Assembly: GCA_951640195.1 (NCBI GenBank)
Contig: OX621169.1
Coordinates: 1,240,001 to 1,304,000, forward strand
DNA length: 64,000 nt
Direction of reading: 5' to 3'
From: Porpolomopsis calyptriformis
Taxonomy: Eukaryota > Basidiomycota > Agaricomycetes > Agaricales > Hygrophoraceae
In this document: positions 34,875 through 47,400 of the stretch, one piece after another
How positions within the stretch are numbered: position 1 is the stretch's first letter
How the letters are laid out: every line of letters begins with the position of its first letter
The notes under the pieces: model-generated
The model's database searches: none
The model's input: the letters and a program-made list of their open reading frames with translations, nothing else
What the model was told of the DNA's origin: nothing
Translations under genes and position numbers: made by a program

Positions 34875-37304
34875 ATGTCCTCCGGGCCTGCCATTCCTAT
34901 AACAATTCCAGATGGATTTACACTGCACACGGAAAATACATCACATATATTACTCCCCTCGTCGAACGAGACGTTCCTGAACCCCGTACAGGAGTTCAAT
35001 CGCGACATGAGCGTTGCATGCATCAGAGTCTGGGCCGAAGAACTGAACCAACTGAAGGAGGCAAAATGGAAGCAGACACGAGAAAGGATTGAACGAAGGG
35101 GACCTGAGGGACCTGATGCTAAGAGAAGTAAAAGTGGGGGGTTCAGTCTTTGCTTGCAGACGTGGCCGATCGCCGTGCTAACGGGTCTTTCCTTTTCAGC
35201 GGAGGCAGGTCCGTCTGCGGGCGGCTCCTCAGCGACGAGTCTGGACCTGGAAACATGTACCAGCGTCAGCCAAGCTGCGGAGGATGTGCAGATCCTGCCG
35301 CCAAAACAGAAAGAGGTGATTTTATCCTTTTTGAACCTTGCCGACATGGAAGTTTGATCTTCCATCGTCGTGAACTAGTATCAACCTTATAAATCCGTCA
35401 TATTGGAAGCACTCGCTGCCACAGGGTTGCGGTCTATCCGATACGCCAAAGAGATACCTCTCGTGAGGTTGGTCAACGTCGTTGTCAAGTCTTTCCCGAA
35501 CGCTGAGGGATCATAGATATGTTATTGCTAATGATTTGTCTCCGTCTGCCACTGCGGCGATGAAAAGAAATATGGAGATTAATGGACTCGGGGAGGATGC
35601 CGGAGACCACGTACGAGACACGGGACTATCTGCCGACAACGAGAGGACCGTCCCACATAAAGCCAAACCTGCCAAGGTCAGGATTAACGAAGGCGACGCC
35701 TGGTGCGTTTGTCCTCATCCTTAAATCGACGCTGGAGTGTTCACACAAACACAGTACGCTCATGTACACACACCGAGAAGAAAAAAAACGGGTGGACGTT
35801 GTCGATCTGGATCCCTATGGAACCGCATCTCCATTCATCGATGCAGCCGTTCAATGTGTCAACGAAGGGGGTCAGTCATCATTCGAACCCCACCCCCCTT
35901 TGCTGCTAACCCGGGCATCCATCCGTATCTCTAGGGCTGCTTTGCGTGACCTGCACAGATCTTTCGGTTTTAGCGACCACCAACTATCCTGAAAAATGGT
36001 AAGGCCTGTATTTCTTGCAGGCGGCGCAAAGCTCTCACTCAGCTGCCCAGTTTCTCAAATTATGGGGGAATCCCCGTAAAAGCTGAATATTGCCACGAAG
36101 CTGTTTGTGCCGAACAACATGTTGCTGAACACTATTTGACTGGATCATTTTAGGCTCTTCGGCTCGTCCTCCATACGATATCAACATCGGCTTCTCGATA
36201 TGGGCGCTACATTCAACCCTTATTGTCGCTTTCCGTTGATTTCTACATTCGTCTCTTCATCCGAATAAAATCCGCTCCGATTGAGGTAAAAAAAGCTTCG
36301 GTGTAAGTATCATCTGCTGTTACGACAACGAACAAAGCGACTGATACTTATCAAAGTAAGACGGCGGTATACTACATTTGTACCGGATGTCAAGCATTCT
36401 ACGGACAGCCGATCGGGAGGGTGGTCGAAAGGGTTCACGAGAAGTCCGGCAATACAAACCACTTGTTTAAGACACATTCTGGCCCTAACGTACCGGAGAG
36501 GTGTCCGGAATGCAATTCTGTCTTGCATGTAGGTCCTCTAAGCTCACGGACAGATGATGATCACGCAATGTTCCGCAGGTCGCTGGTCCGATGTGGTCCG
36601 ACTCTATCCATGATAAGGAATTTGTTACAAAAGTTCTTCGCCATCTTGAAGACAATCAGGACAAATATCACACTTTGGCTCGTATGAAGGGGATGTTAAC
36701 AGTTGCACAGGAGGCGAGTTTGATTTCATTTGCTTCGGCCGCCACGGTGTTGATGGTCATCCCGTCTTAGGAGCTAGCAACCCCATTTTACTTCACTCCG
36801 GCAAGAATGGCAGGGATTTTTCATTGTACGAGCCCTTCACTGGAGGATGTGGCGTGAGTCTTATCTACCCTAACCGTCGTCCCCAATGACCAATATACTC
36901 TCGGTCAGTTCCGCCCTACTCCACGCCGGTCACAGCGTTTCCCGATCCCACGCATGCCCAGGCTCATTGAAAACGACTGGCACACGAGGAGACGTCCATG
37001 ATGTTCTCCGCTCTTGGGTAAAGTTACACCCTGTCAAGATGACAAATATCCCTGAAAAGTCGCCTGCAAGGGCGTTGCTCGCAAAAGAACCCAAGTAAGG
37101 TTCATTCCGCTCGCGCCACACGGCAACTGAAGTCCATATATTAATCTGATTAGAATGCTGGCCAATTTCAATCGACATCCACAGTCTGTAACACCTTCCT
37201 CCAAAGTCAAATTGGTTCGATATCAACAAAATCCTACCCCTCATTGGGGACCAGGAACAAAGGCAACTCCAGCCTTGAAAAGGAAGAGGGATAAGGAAGA
37301 ATAA
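34875..37304 (+). CDS. TRM1: tRNA (guanine26-N2)-dimethyltransferase Trm1
   Basis: SAM-dependent enzyme that makes N2,N2-dimethylguanosine at position 26 of nuclear- and mitochondrial-encoded tRNAs. Start ATG 34875 gives [20 protein letters not shown], then VFYNPVQ-like [20 protein letters not shown], the family N-terminus. SAM-binding blocks are [20 protein letters not shown] (about 35400-35465) and [19 protein letters not shown]. The catalytic DPYG motif is in [20 protein letters not shown] (35793-35850). Then come [20 protein letters not shown] and the zinc-type cysteines [12 protein letters not shown] with CPECNSVLH (about 36370-36530). The C-terminal domain ends with a basic KRKRDKEE tail, a likely nuclear signal, at 37304. 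About nine introns; roughly 560 residues. The region before the ATG is discussed as a possible second N-terminus. Confidence 0.92.
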
Positions 37305-37428
37305 TAATGGCATACATTCCAATGATTGCTGAAAAAACTGAAAGAAACTAAATAATGAACTACATACAACCCAATAAGACATAAATAATGGTCAGTAAAA
37401 TACAATAAATCTTATGACGAGGCCGATC

Positions 37429-40400
37429 TTACGCGGCCGCTTCTACTGCCACATTATTGGCCTTTGCGAAGTGGCCCTTGTGGGATGAATGAGCGGGCTT
37501 TTTGGCAACCCATGGATGTTGTAGCAGCCCCCCTGCATCGGGTCGATCTTGATGATTTACTTCAAATGTACGACGTAAGAAATCCTGGGCTTCCGCTGAA
37601 ATATCTGACGGGATGGAGGGTTTAGCGTACGAGCCAATCTACAGGTCGCATCAGCAAACCATGATGTTAGACGGAAAGAAAACAAAATCATGCCTTGTAT
37701 ATCGCTTGCATCTGCGTCAGCTGTGCCCAGGGGTGCTCACCAGTGAGCATTTCAACTACCAAGCAGCCCAGACTCCATATATCAGCTTTACGGGTATGCC
37801 CGGATTGTTTGACCACTTCAGGAGCCATCCAGAAGACAGAGCCTTGAAGGGAAGGCCTATGCATGCGGGTGAGGAGACCTAAGGACAGGTGAGAGTTGTC
37901 CAGATAGGTTAGCCGAAGTAGAACACATACTATCCTCGACTTTTTTGGAGATACCGAAGTCAGAGATTTTAACACCTCCTTTATTGTCTACGAGGATGTT
38001 GGCGCCCTTGATATCGCGATGGATGATGTCACGCTCGTGGAGGTAATTGAGGCCAGCCAGGATTTGGCGGACGAAATTCTTGACGAGAGGTTCTTCGAAT
38101 GCACCGTAATTGCTCAAGAGCGCCGTCACTGAGCCACCTGGGACATATTCCAGGAAAATATTCAAAAAGTCATCTTCCAGAGACGAATCTATGCCAGGGG
38201 TTAGCAAATACTAGGCAAAAGGAGCGAAAGAGACGAACAGAGATATTGGACGATATTCTCGTGCTGCAGGTCCTTGAGGAGCTCGATCTCCCGTTCTAAG
38301 GCCCGCAACATGCTCTTCTTGCGTTCTTGGTTAGGGGCGGAACCGGTTGGAAGTTCGACTTGCTTGACAGCCATAAGGAGTCCGTTTGAAGCATCCATCC
38401 CGAGATAAACTTTCCCGAAAGACCCGGCGCCGATGAGCGCACCTCTGATCCATTTGGTAGCTGGTAACGGGAAAGGGTTGGCAGGCAACTCCATAAAGTA
38501 TTACCATGCCTACCTTTTTTAGTTTCAGCCTGTCCACATTCCTCGTCATTATCCGTCAAAGGTTCCTCCTCCTCATCAAACATCTCATTCGGAACATCAT
38601 CCTCCGTTTCTAAATCGTCAATATCGCCATTCTCAGGGTCTACTTTCGTCCAGTCATCCGACTCTCTATCAACATCAAGGCTCTCTCTACGGCTCTCGAC
38701 CTCAGCAGTGATTTGGTCAACGGTCATGAGACTAGCCGTATCCGAACGATCGCGTTTGCTGCGTAGCTCAGTGATGAAGCTCAACCGTTTCGAAGCGTTG
38801 GGCGCGGTCGGGGTTTGCCCCATTCCTAATTGGTCTTCCATAGAATCCGACAAGGACTGCGACGGCAGGGATACGGGAGGCAAGAGACGCGATGCCGAGT
38901 CCGAACCTGGGGAATCCGCGTTAAGGTCGATGGACCGACCATCCTGTGTGGACAACGAAACCCTCGGGATCTCGTCCTGTGGAGGAGCACTCTCAGGGTA
39001 ATAGACAGACGGCTTTTCGGGCACGGCTGGGGCATTCGAAGACGAAGATGTGCTTGTGGATGAAGTTGATAGTCTGGGCAAGGAGCCTTGTGTGCTATTG
39101 CTGAACCTCGATGGGAGTGGTGGGATGAAGGACATGGCGCTGTCTCTTCTGCCGCTAGAGAGAGTACTGTTCCTCATCATACTATGGCGCGCGGTTCGTT
39201 CCAATACTTTTTTTTCTGTGAACGGGAAATATTCTGTCAAATGCGTAGTAATGAGCTCGCTCGGTGGCCGCTGTCCAAAGAAGTTGCGCAACTTCGACGG
39301 TCTCTTGATCACTGGGCTCGCGGGGACCTTAGTATTGGGTGTGGTGGGAGAGACAGGATCAAGAGCCTTCTCAGGGTCTCGAACACCGAGCCCACTCAAA
39401 ATGCTGATTGAACTAGCGCGCTTCGTGCTCTTCCCAAGTAGGGAATCAGTAAATTTGCTGTGGCTGGGAGATAACAAATTGTTCTCGGGTGAAGTTGGAC
39501 TGCCACGCTGGCCTGGCATTGACGGAGGTGGTTCGCCAAATATTTGAACTAGTGCCTTGGAACGTTTGGTTTTTCCTGTCCTGCGGAGCGTCAGGCCATG
39601 TTCCCTCCATGGATGATCGGGTGGAGCTTGGCATATGGACATCAACTCGCGTTCGGTAAGTGCTTCATCTATCGTATAAAATAAATCATAATTGGGGAAA
39701 AATGTAACTAAGAACTGACCCGGTCCGTCACCTTGTGCGTTGTCAAGGTAGACTGCCCAGCCATCGACAGCTAACCCACCCTCGCTAGTCTGAATATGGT
39801 CTGCGTTGTCTGAATCTGAGCTTCTTGGTCCGATCTTACCAAATTTTTTCAAGGCTTTTTCGAGGACCTCTACGCCGTCAGCACAATCCTCAACATTGAT
39901 CGTGCACGAGTGACGTTCTTCTGGAAGTAAGAACTTGACCAATTTCCGACGCAGATCATCCAATGATGGGACATTATGGTGTGAAGGTGTGTTGGGGCGA
40001 TTAAAGGCACTGCGGCCGCCAATGGCGTGGGTAGGGGGTGATGGCGATCCAGAAGAACTATGATGAGAGAGGAATGATTCTGCGATCGGGGAGAGGTTGT
40101 ATGCCTGTTGTACTGCTGTTGACAAAAGACTGGGTCCCTGGGAGGTTGCGTATGGGTGAGTACTGTTGCCAGGTGATGGCCTTACAGGCAACTTGACGGC
40201 AGTGGAAGAATTGGGGGAGCTAAGGGAGAGATTTTTGGTATGCGCTGAACTGTTACTGGGGTGGCGAGATGAGGTTCTTGATGGCAAATTGAGAGGAGAA
40301 GTGGTTTTAACGGGAGCCTTGCCGCCAAGATTTCCGGGACGGGGATCAGGGGGCAAGCCATAGCCTACCCAGTTGGTAGAATTAGCAGTTCCAGGAGTGA

Positions 40401-41319
40401 GTAGATTCTGATTTGAAGGTGCAGGAGGCAACGGCTGACTAGTGTAGGAAGGGATATCGTTCTGAGTGGGCGTTCGTCGTCCGTTAAGCTGCGAACCGTT
40501 GAGGGAAGGACGGGGTGGTTGACGGCCTGGGGGAGGCATGGGGGGCTGGGCGTGTGGAGGAGGAGGAAGATGAGGATGGTTAGAGCGAGCAGAAGAGTTG
40601 GATTGATTGCTGTTATTACTAGTTGGTGTTGAAGAAGACAGGTTGGATGAACCGGTGGAGGGTTGAGAAGGTTGCGGGAGGGGTCGAATGTTAGGATTGA
40701 GACGAGCGGAGTCTGGTGCGGGACCGTCGTGGACGATACGAGGAAGATTCTTTGACTTATTATAATTAAGTTGCAGGGGAGCAGGACGACCGGCGTCAAG
40801 TCTTCTGGACGGCAGGCCAGTTCTCGAAGAAGCATCAGAAGGCGAACGTTCGTGAGAGGACTTTGTTGAGATTTCGGGGTCTTCGTTTGGATGAGTCTTG
40901 CCGTTAAGTGAGTGAGAGAGGGACTTTGAAGAACACTTGTGTCTCAACGCTTTGATGGCATTGACGATCCTGAGTCTGTCACCGATGCTGGATACGCCCA
41001 TTTCTTTCAAAGTTGTTTGATCCAACTCGAGCAAGACATCGCCTCTGATATCATTTGCTTTGAAAGTAGCGGCGTGGGTGCCGCATTTAATGTCAGTCAA
41101 CCACCGGGCAACATGAGCGTCAGTCCAACTCCGTATAGATTCGTGATGAGCCATGCCAGACAGTAACTCTTGGAGGTTACTACTGCTCGCCGTGGGCGTA
41201 GCAGGAAACGGAGAGTTCTGAGCACGAACTGAGAAAGAACGAGCCGGGGCTAAAGGCAAAACCTGCTGGTAGTTTGGAGAAACAGGCGAGGACTGACCTG
41301 AAGGGGCATCGAAGGACAT
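37429..41319 (-). CDS. STE11: MAP kinase kinase kinase Ste11 (SAM, RA-like, kinase)
   Basis: Serine/threonine kinase at the head of the pheromone/filamentation and osmotic MAPK cascades. Start ATG 41317-41319 ([20 protein letters not shown]); no upstream in-frame ATG. A SAM domain lies at about residues 58-128 ([20 protein letters not shown] ... [19 protein letters not shown]). A long P/S/N-rich linker of about 300 residues follows. An RA/Ste11-RBD-like segment is near residue 450 ([33 protein letters not shown]), interrupted by a stop-free 51-nt intron (39669-39719). A second disordered, acidic region follows. The kinase domain begins after a 53-nt intron: [20 protein letters not shown], then [39 protein letters not shown], and [20 protein letters not shown]. 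The C-terminus reads [14 protein letters not shown] and stops at 37429. All catalytic residues (K in AVK, HRD, DFG) are present. Confidence 0.94.
39669..39719 (-). other. Stop-free 51-nt intron inside STE11 RA-like region
   Basis: Donor GTCAGT, acceptor ATAG. The intron keeps frame and has no stop, so retention would insert 17 residues between GDGP and DEALTE. Removal restores a segment resembling other Ste11 proteins ([11 protein letters not shown]). Confidence 0.65.
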
Positions 41320-41467
41320 GATGAGCGCTCGCTCGGTGCCCTTGGTAATGCGTGAGAATGGCAGGCAAGCCAAATTAACACCGCAAGCACAGCCATCAAG
41401 CTGCTACAAATAGCAGTTGTGCAAATCGGTGCAGCGCCCCTCCTTTTTCACCTCGCCCTCCTTTACC
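41320..41467. promoter_or_regulatory. Divergent promoter of STE11 and AGS1
   Basis: 148 bp separate the two start codons, so both 5' UTRs and core promoters must fit here or overlap. It includes a short inverted repeat CTGCTA-CAAA-TAGCAG at 41401-41416 and C/T-rich tracts near the AGS1 start. No recognised transcription-factor site can be claimed. Confidence 0.6.
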
Positions 41468-44400
41468 ATGAGGCTCCCTGCCATTCTCTCTTTCGTTTCT
41501 CTTTTCCCCCTTCTCATAAAGGCGTCCCCTTATCGCGCCGATCTCACAGACTACAACCTCAATGTAAACCAGAATGCCCAGTCTGTACTCCAATATGCAA
41601 CCTCGAGATCGAATACTACATACACACCATCTCCGGCTAATTGGCGTGCTCTTCCTGTCTACACGATTCTTTTGGACAAGTTCGCCGACGGTGATCCCTC
41701 TAATAATGCCTATTTCGACACAATGTTCGAATCCGACTGGAGAGAGACCCAGCTTCGTTATGGCGGCGACCTCAAAGGTTTGGCATCCAAACTCGACTAC
41801 CTGGCAGGCATGGGCGTCAAAGTCATTTTCATCTCCGGAACACCCTTTCTAAACATGATGTGGCAAGCCGATAGTGCGCACATGCCCCTTTCCCCTTTCT
41901 CGCTCATTCCTCGCTTAACCCCCGTCAGGTTATTCTCCGCTCGATATGTCCGTTCTAGACCCTCACTGGGGAACCCTTGAGGACTGGGTCAATACTATCA
42001 ATCAAATTCATGCTCACGGCATGTACATAATGGCCGACCTCACCGTCGGAACCACGAGCGATCTGATTGGCTTCCAAGGGTGTGTCTCTTTACCTATCAC
42101 GTCCACCGACGTAGGCTGAATGGTTGGTTTTCAGTTTTCTCAATACCACAGCACCGTTCAGCCTGAATGAATACAACACCGTTTGGAAAAACCCTAATTA
42201 CATGCCATGGGGTTTCACCAAATACGCCGACTTTAATGTATGTGTTGTTGTTCATCTCAGTCCTCAACTCAGCCAACTCAATTATCTTAGATCGGAAACA
42301 CCAGAAACACCTCTTGCGTTCTCCCAAAGTTCTGGCAGCAGGATGGCACTGTCATTGACATCGAGACCAATGGATGTCTTGAATCCGATTTCGACCAATA
42401 TGGTGACATGGAGGCTTTCGGTGTCCATCCTGACTGGCAACGTCAACTCTCCAAATTTGCTTCTGTCCAGGATCGTCTCAGGGAGTGGAATCCTGCTGTG
42501 ATGTCCAGACTCCAAGTTTTTTCCTGCATGGTCATCACCGCCCTCGACATCGACGCCATTCGTGTTGACAAGGCTACCCAAGTCACCGTTGATGCTCTCG
42601 CTGACTGGTCATCAAGCACACGGGCGTGTGCAAACAATCTTGGCAAGAAGAACTTTTTCATCACTGGTGAAGTTACTGGAGGTGACACCTTTGGCTCACT
42701 CTATCTGTACGATATCTTTGAGCACCCTTCGATGTTATGTCTACTAATTTTACCTTGACAGCGGACGTGGTCGTACTCCCACAATGCTTCCTCCAGGCTT
42801 TTTAGCCGCCGCAAACCTCACAGCCTCAGAAAATGCATTCTTCTTACGTCCTGCTCCTCTGAATGGCCTGGATGGAGTTGCGTTCCATTACTCTGTCTAT
42901 CGATCACTTACTCGTTTCCTTGGAATGGACGGAAATCTCGCAGTCGCGTACGACGTTGACACCAACTTTGTCACCGCCTGGAACCAGATGTTTGTCAACA
43001 ACGACTTTTTGAATCCCGAGACCGGCATCATAGATCCCAGGCACATGTACGGAACCAGTAACTTTGATGTCTTCCGTTGGCCCAGTTTGCAGAATGGCAC
43101 ACAGCGAAGCGCCCTGGCGACCTTTATTACAACCTTGGTAATACCTGGTATTCCCCTGGTATGTCATTCTACCCTTTACAATTAGACGACTCTTGAACCT
43201 TGCTTTTTTAGTATTATTATGGCGAGGAGCAGAATTTCTATCTTTTCGACAGCACAGCTTCTAATTATCTTTATGGGTAGGTCCTGTTCATAAACTCGCC
43301 GATGTTTAGCTCATACTTAATTCACCAGTCGTCAAGCAATGACCTCAAACATTGCCTGGCAGCGTCATGGATGCTATACTCTCGGTTCTCAGCAATATTT
43401 CAATATGCCTCTGGACAAGGCTCTGATCGGTTGTCGAGACGATTGGAATTCATTGGACCACTTTGATCCCACATCAGAAGCGAGACGGACGTTTGCCCAA
43501 TTCAATTACTTGCGAACAATATATGGCGGCCTTCAGGACGGCTTCGATCTGGTACAGCGTGGGAACTGGACTTATCGCGTTCAACGTCCGGGTTCCAACG
43601 GTACAGAGACAGAAATGGGGCTTTGGTCAGTTTCAAGGGCCGCCATCTCCGGTGTACAAACTCTGAATGGGATTTTCAACGACCAAGTCTGGCTGCTGTT
43701 CGTGAACGAGAATGTTACCAAAACCTACAGTTTTGACTGTATGCAGTCGCTCTGGATATCAAGCCCCTATGAGTCCAACACAACCATTCGGAATCTGTTC
43801 GCGCCCTATGAAACCTATGTCCTCCAGGACTCCCTCTCATCGTTCTTCAATAATAGTCAGCCTCCCTGGCAAGGCTGTTTACCGTCAGTCACTATGGAAC
43901 CTTTTAGCTTCAAAGCATTCGTCTCTGTAGACCAATGGGTACCACCGCTTCCTGCACTCACCAAGTTTGTCCCCGGTCACGACGCCCGTATCCAGGTTGA
44001 AGCTGGAGATGTTAACGCCACCACGCTGGATATCTCCTTTGAATTCAATACAGTGATGAACTGCAATAGCGTTACCTCCGCCATCTCCTTCAATATGTCC
44101 TCAGGCATGGGCGGAAACCCGACTATTTTGCAAAGCAGTATTGCGTGCGCTAATGTCAACAATACGGATCCGTCCAGCATACCAGGCGTCAGCGTTTCAA
44201 CGTGGTCGTGGTCAGCGACATTGCAGAATATTCCCGACGGAATACTGACCATTCAACTCAATAACCCCGCCGCTGCAGTCGGCAATGCTACAACTGGAGT
44301 GCGTGTCTTCTCCTCGCCTGGGATACTGTTCTTAACCATTACATAGGCTATTGACAAGGTCATGGTCCGGAAAGGGTCTTCCTCTAACGTGATGGTCTTC

Positions 44401-47400
44401 CCAAAAAACGATTACAATTCGTCTTCCTTTGGATTTAGCGACGGCCATTACACATTCACCCACGCCGCTTTCGGTGCCGACATGTTTCGGTATTCATGGA
44501 ACTTTGGCCGGAATTGGACAGCTTGGAGTAATTGGGAGAGCGTGACCACTATCAATGCTTCTGTATTTGACGGAAACTTCTGGGAGGGACAACATATCAT
44601 GGTCCAATGTGAGCTTCTTTAAACATGATATCTCTCCCCATAGTCGTGAGTTGACGTATTACACAGATTGGAGTGAGGCCGCGATGTCTGTTTCTGCTGT
44701 CGTGCATGCCGATCACGGTTATAGTGGAATGCAGAGACGAGTGCCACAATTCTTGGCTCGTGGTCCTTTCAACAATTGGGGGTTTGATCAAGGTATACCC
44801 TCACTAATGACCCAGAACGGTAACGGCCAATGGGAACTCGAGATCATGTCAACCTGGCCATCGTATGTACAGCTCAACGTCTGGGGTTTCGATGATTTTT
44901 ACTATGGCGATACCGACGGCGATGGAGTTTTGGATCGTTTACCCCCGAACACCAACGCGCCGAATTACCTCAACATGTCTGCGCCTCCTCATCCTCATCT
45001 AGCATGGTCACTTATTGTTGATGACTCCACGATGACGTGGTCTCTGGAGCCTCGTGGGGAGTCTTCAGTTGGTGCCGTTATGTACGCGCTGCTCCTCGCT
45101 ATTCCCTTGATCACGGGCACTCTCGCTGTCGTCATCTTCATGTGGTCATTCTATGGCATCAGACACAATGAATTTGGCATGAAGGCTAACAAGGATCATA
45201 GCAAGTACTTCCCAATCCTTGGTAATAAGTCTGCCACAGACTTGAAGGAACCGATTTCGGAGAAGATCTTTGGGCATAAGCATACTCAAGAGATCATTGG
45301 CTGGCCAGAGGACAAGAACAAACGTCGCAAGGTTTTAATCGCTACACTCGAGTACGAAATCATTGATTGGAAGGTTAAAGTCAAGATCGGTGGTCTCGGT
45401 GTCATGTCGAGTCTCATGGGCAAAGCTATGACGGATGTTGATCTCATCTGGGTTGTTCCTAAAGTGAAAGATGTCGAATACCCCGCGGGCGAACCCGCTG
45501 ACCCCATCGAAATCGTCATTTTTGGCGAGCCATACCTAATCGAAGTGGAAACGCATATTCTGGACAACATCACATATGTTATCTTGGACAGCCCTGTGTT
45601 CCGTGCCCAGACGAAAGCCGACCCTTATCCTGCTCGCATGGATGATCTCAGCTCGGCCATCTTTTATTCTACCTGGAACCAATCCATCGCCGCTACCATT
45701 CGCCGTCATCCAACTATTGACATCTATCATATCAATGATTATCACGGTTCACTCGCTCCTATATATCTCCTTCCCAAAGTCTTGCCCGTCTGTCTCTCCC
45801 TTCACAATGCCGAGTTCCAAGGTCTCTGGCCGTTACGCACAAAGGAGGAGATGAAGGAAGTGTGTTCGGCGTTCAACATCAGCAAGGAGCATTGTACGAA
45901 ATATGTTCAGTTCGGAAACACATTCAATTTGCTCCACGCAGCAGCTTCTTTCATCAGCGTTCATCAGAAGAGCGTTGGCGTTGCGGGCGTGTCTGACAAA
46001 TACGGGAAACGCAGCTGGGCTCGTTATCCCGCGCTGTGGACTTTGAAACATGTCGATTCGCTGCCCAATCCAGATCCCAGCGATATTGAAGCTTTGGACG
46101 AGCACGTGATCGCTGCCAAAGATGTCAAGATCGATCAAGCTGCGGAAGCCTCACGTCCAGAGCAAAAACGCCAGGCACAGGAATGGGCTAATATCAAGCA
46201 GGATCCACAGTCTGATCTCTTTGTGTTTGTTGGTAGATGGTCGAAGCAGAAAGGTGTTGACTTGATAGCTGATGTTCTTCCATCTTTGTATGTCTTCTTG
46301 TTTGATTTTCTTGGGCGTTGTTGATGGACGTGTTCATAGGTTGGAGAAGCGACCTTCCATCCAAGTTATAGCCGTTGGTCCCGTCATCGACTTGTATGGT
46401 CGGTTGGCAGCACAAAAGCTCGATCGGCTGATGAAGCTTCACCCCGAACGTGTGTTTTCAAAGCCAGAGTTCACTGCTCTCCCTCCATATCTATTTAGTG
46501 GTGCCGATTTCGCATTAATTCCCTCTCGCGATGAACCATTCGGGCTGGTTGCGGTCGAATTCGGTAGGAAAGGTGCCCTCGGTGTTGGAAGTCGACTTGG
46601 TGGCCTTGGTCTTATGCCGGGATGGGTGCGTATCATTTTGGCTGCTTCTGCACTGGGGCTAACATCTCTGTTCGTCCTCTACTAGTGGTACCCAGTGGAG
46701 TCCAGCGCAACATCGCACATGTTATCTCAACTGACGAAAACGATCAAACTGGCACTCAAGTCAACCGAAGATGAGCGAGCGATTCTCCGTGCTCGCTCTG
46801 CCGTTCAGCGTTTCCCCGTGGTTGAATGGCGTCAACGAATGGAAGACTTCCATAGGCGCAGCATCATTACTAGTCGTGGTGTCGCTGGGATGAATGCTTG
46901 GCGTGAATCTGATTGTGATGGTGGAGTTTTGCAACCCATGCCTGATACTGAAGACTGGGATCCAATTTCTCAAGCTCGTCCATCGCATCCTGGATGGGAA
47001 AGCTCCAGAATCAGTGGCTCCCCTGGTAGTCAGGAAACAATCACCCCTGGCAGTGATCATCTCTTCACTTCACCGCGTTACCTCCAAGATAGCCAGAGAA
47101 GCTCTTTGGATAGTGTGGACGGTAAAGATCATGGCTCCCCTTCCAGTGCCAACACTGTGAATGCGGTAGGAGGCTACAATAACTTCCTCGAAAAAGCCAA
47201 CCGTTCCATCGCCCGCGATCAAAAACATGTTCCTGATCCCTTTTTGGATCCCAATGTCGCCCTTGTCCCGAACAGACCTTTGGGTCCCCACTCTCGAGTG
47301 TCCTCGGTCGAGTCGATTGCATCAATTGTGGATGAAAAGATTAATTCTCCTTTGAATAAAGCCATGGCCTCGGTCAGTATTATCATTTTTTACTCGATCG

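Noticed and set aside
34802..35365. 187-codon open frame on the minus strand
   Set aside because: It lies antisense to the first TRM1 exons, which carry clear enzyme motifs; no homology or splice logic supports the antisense frame.
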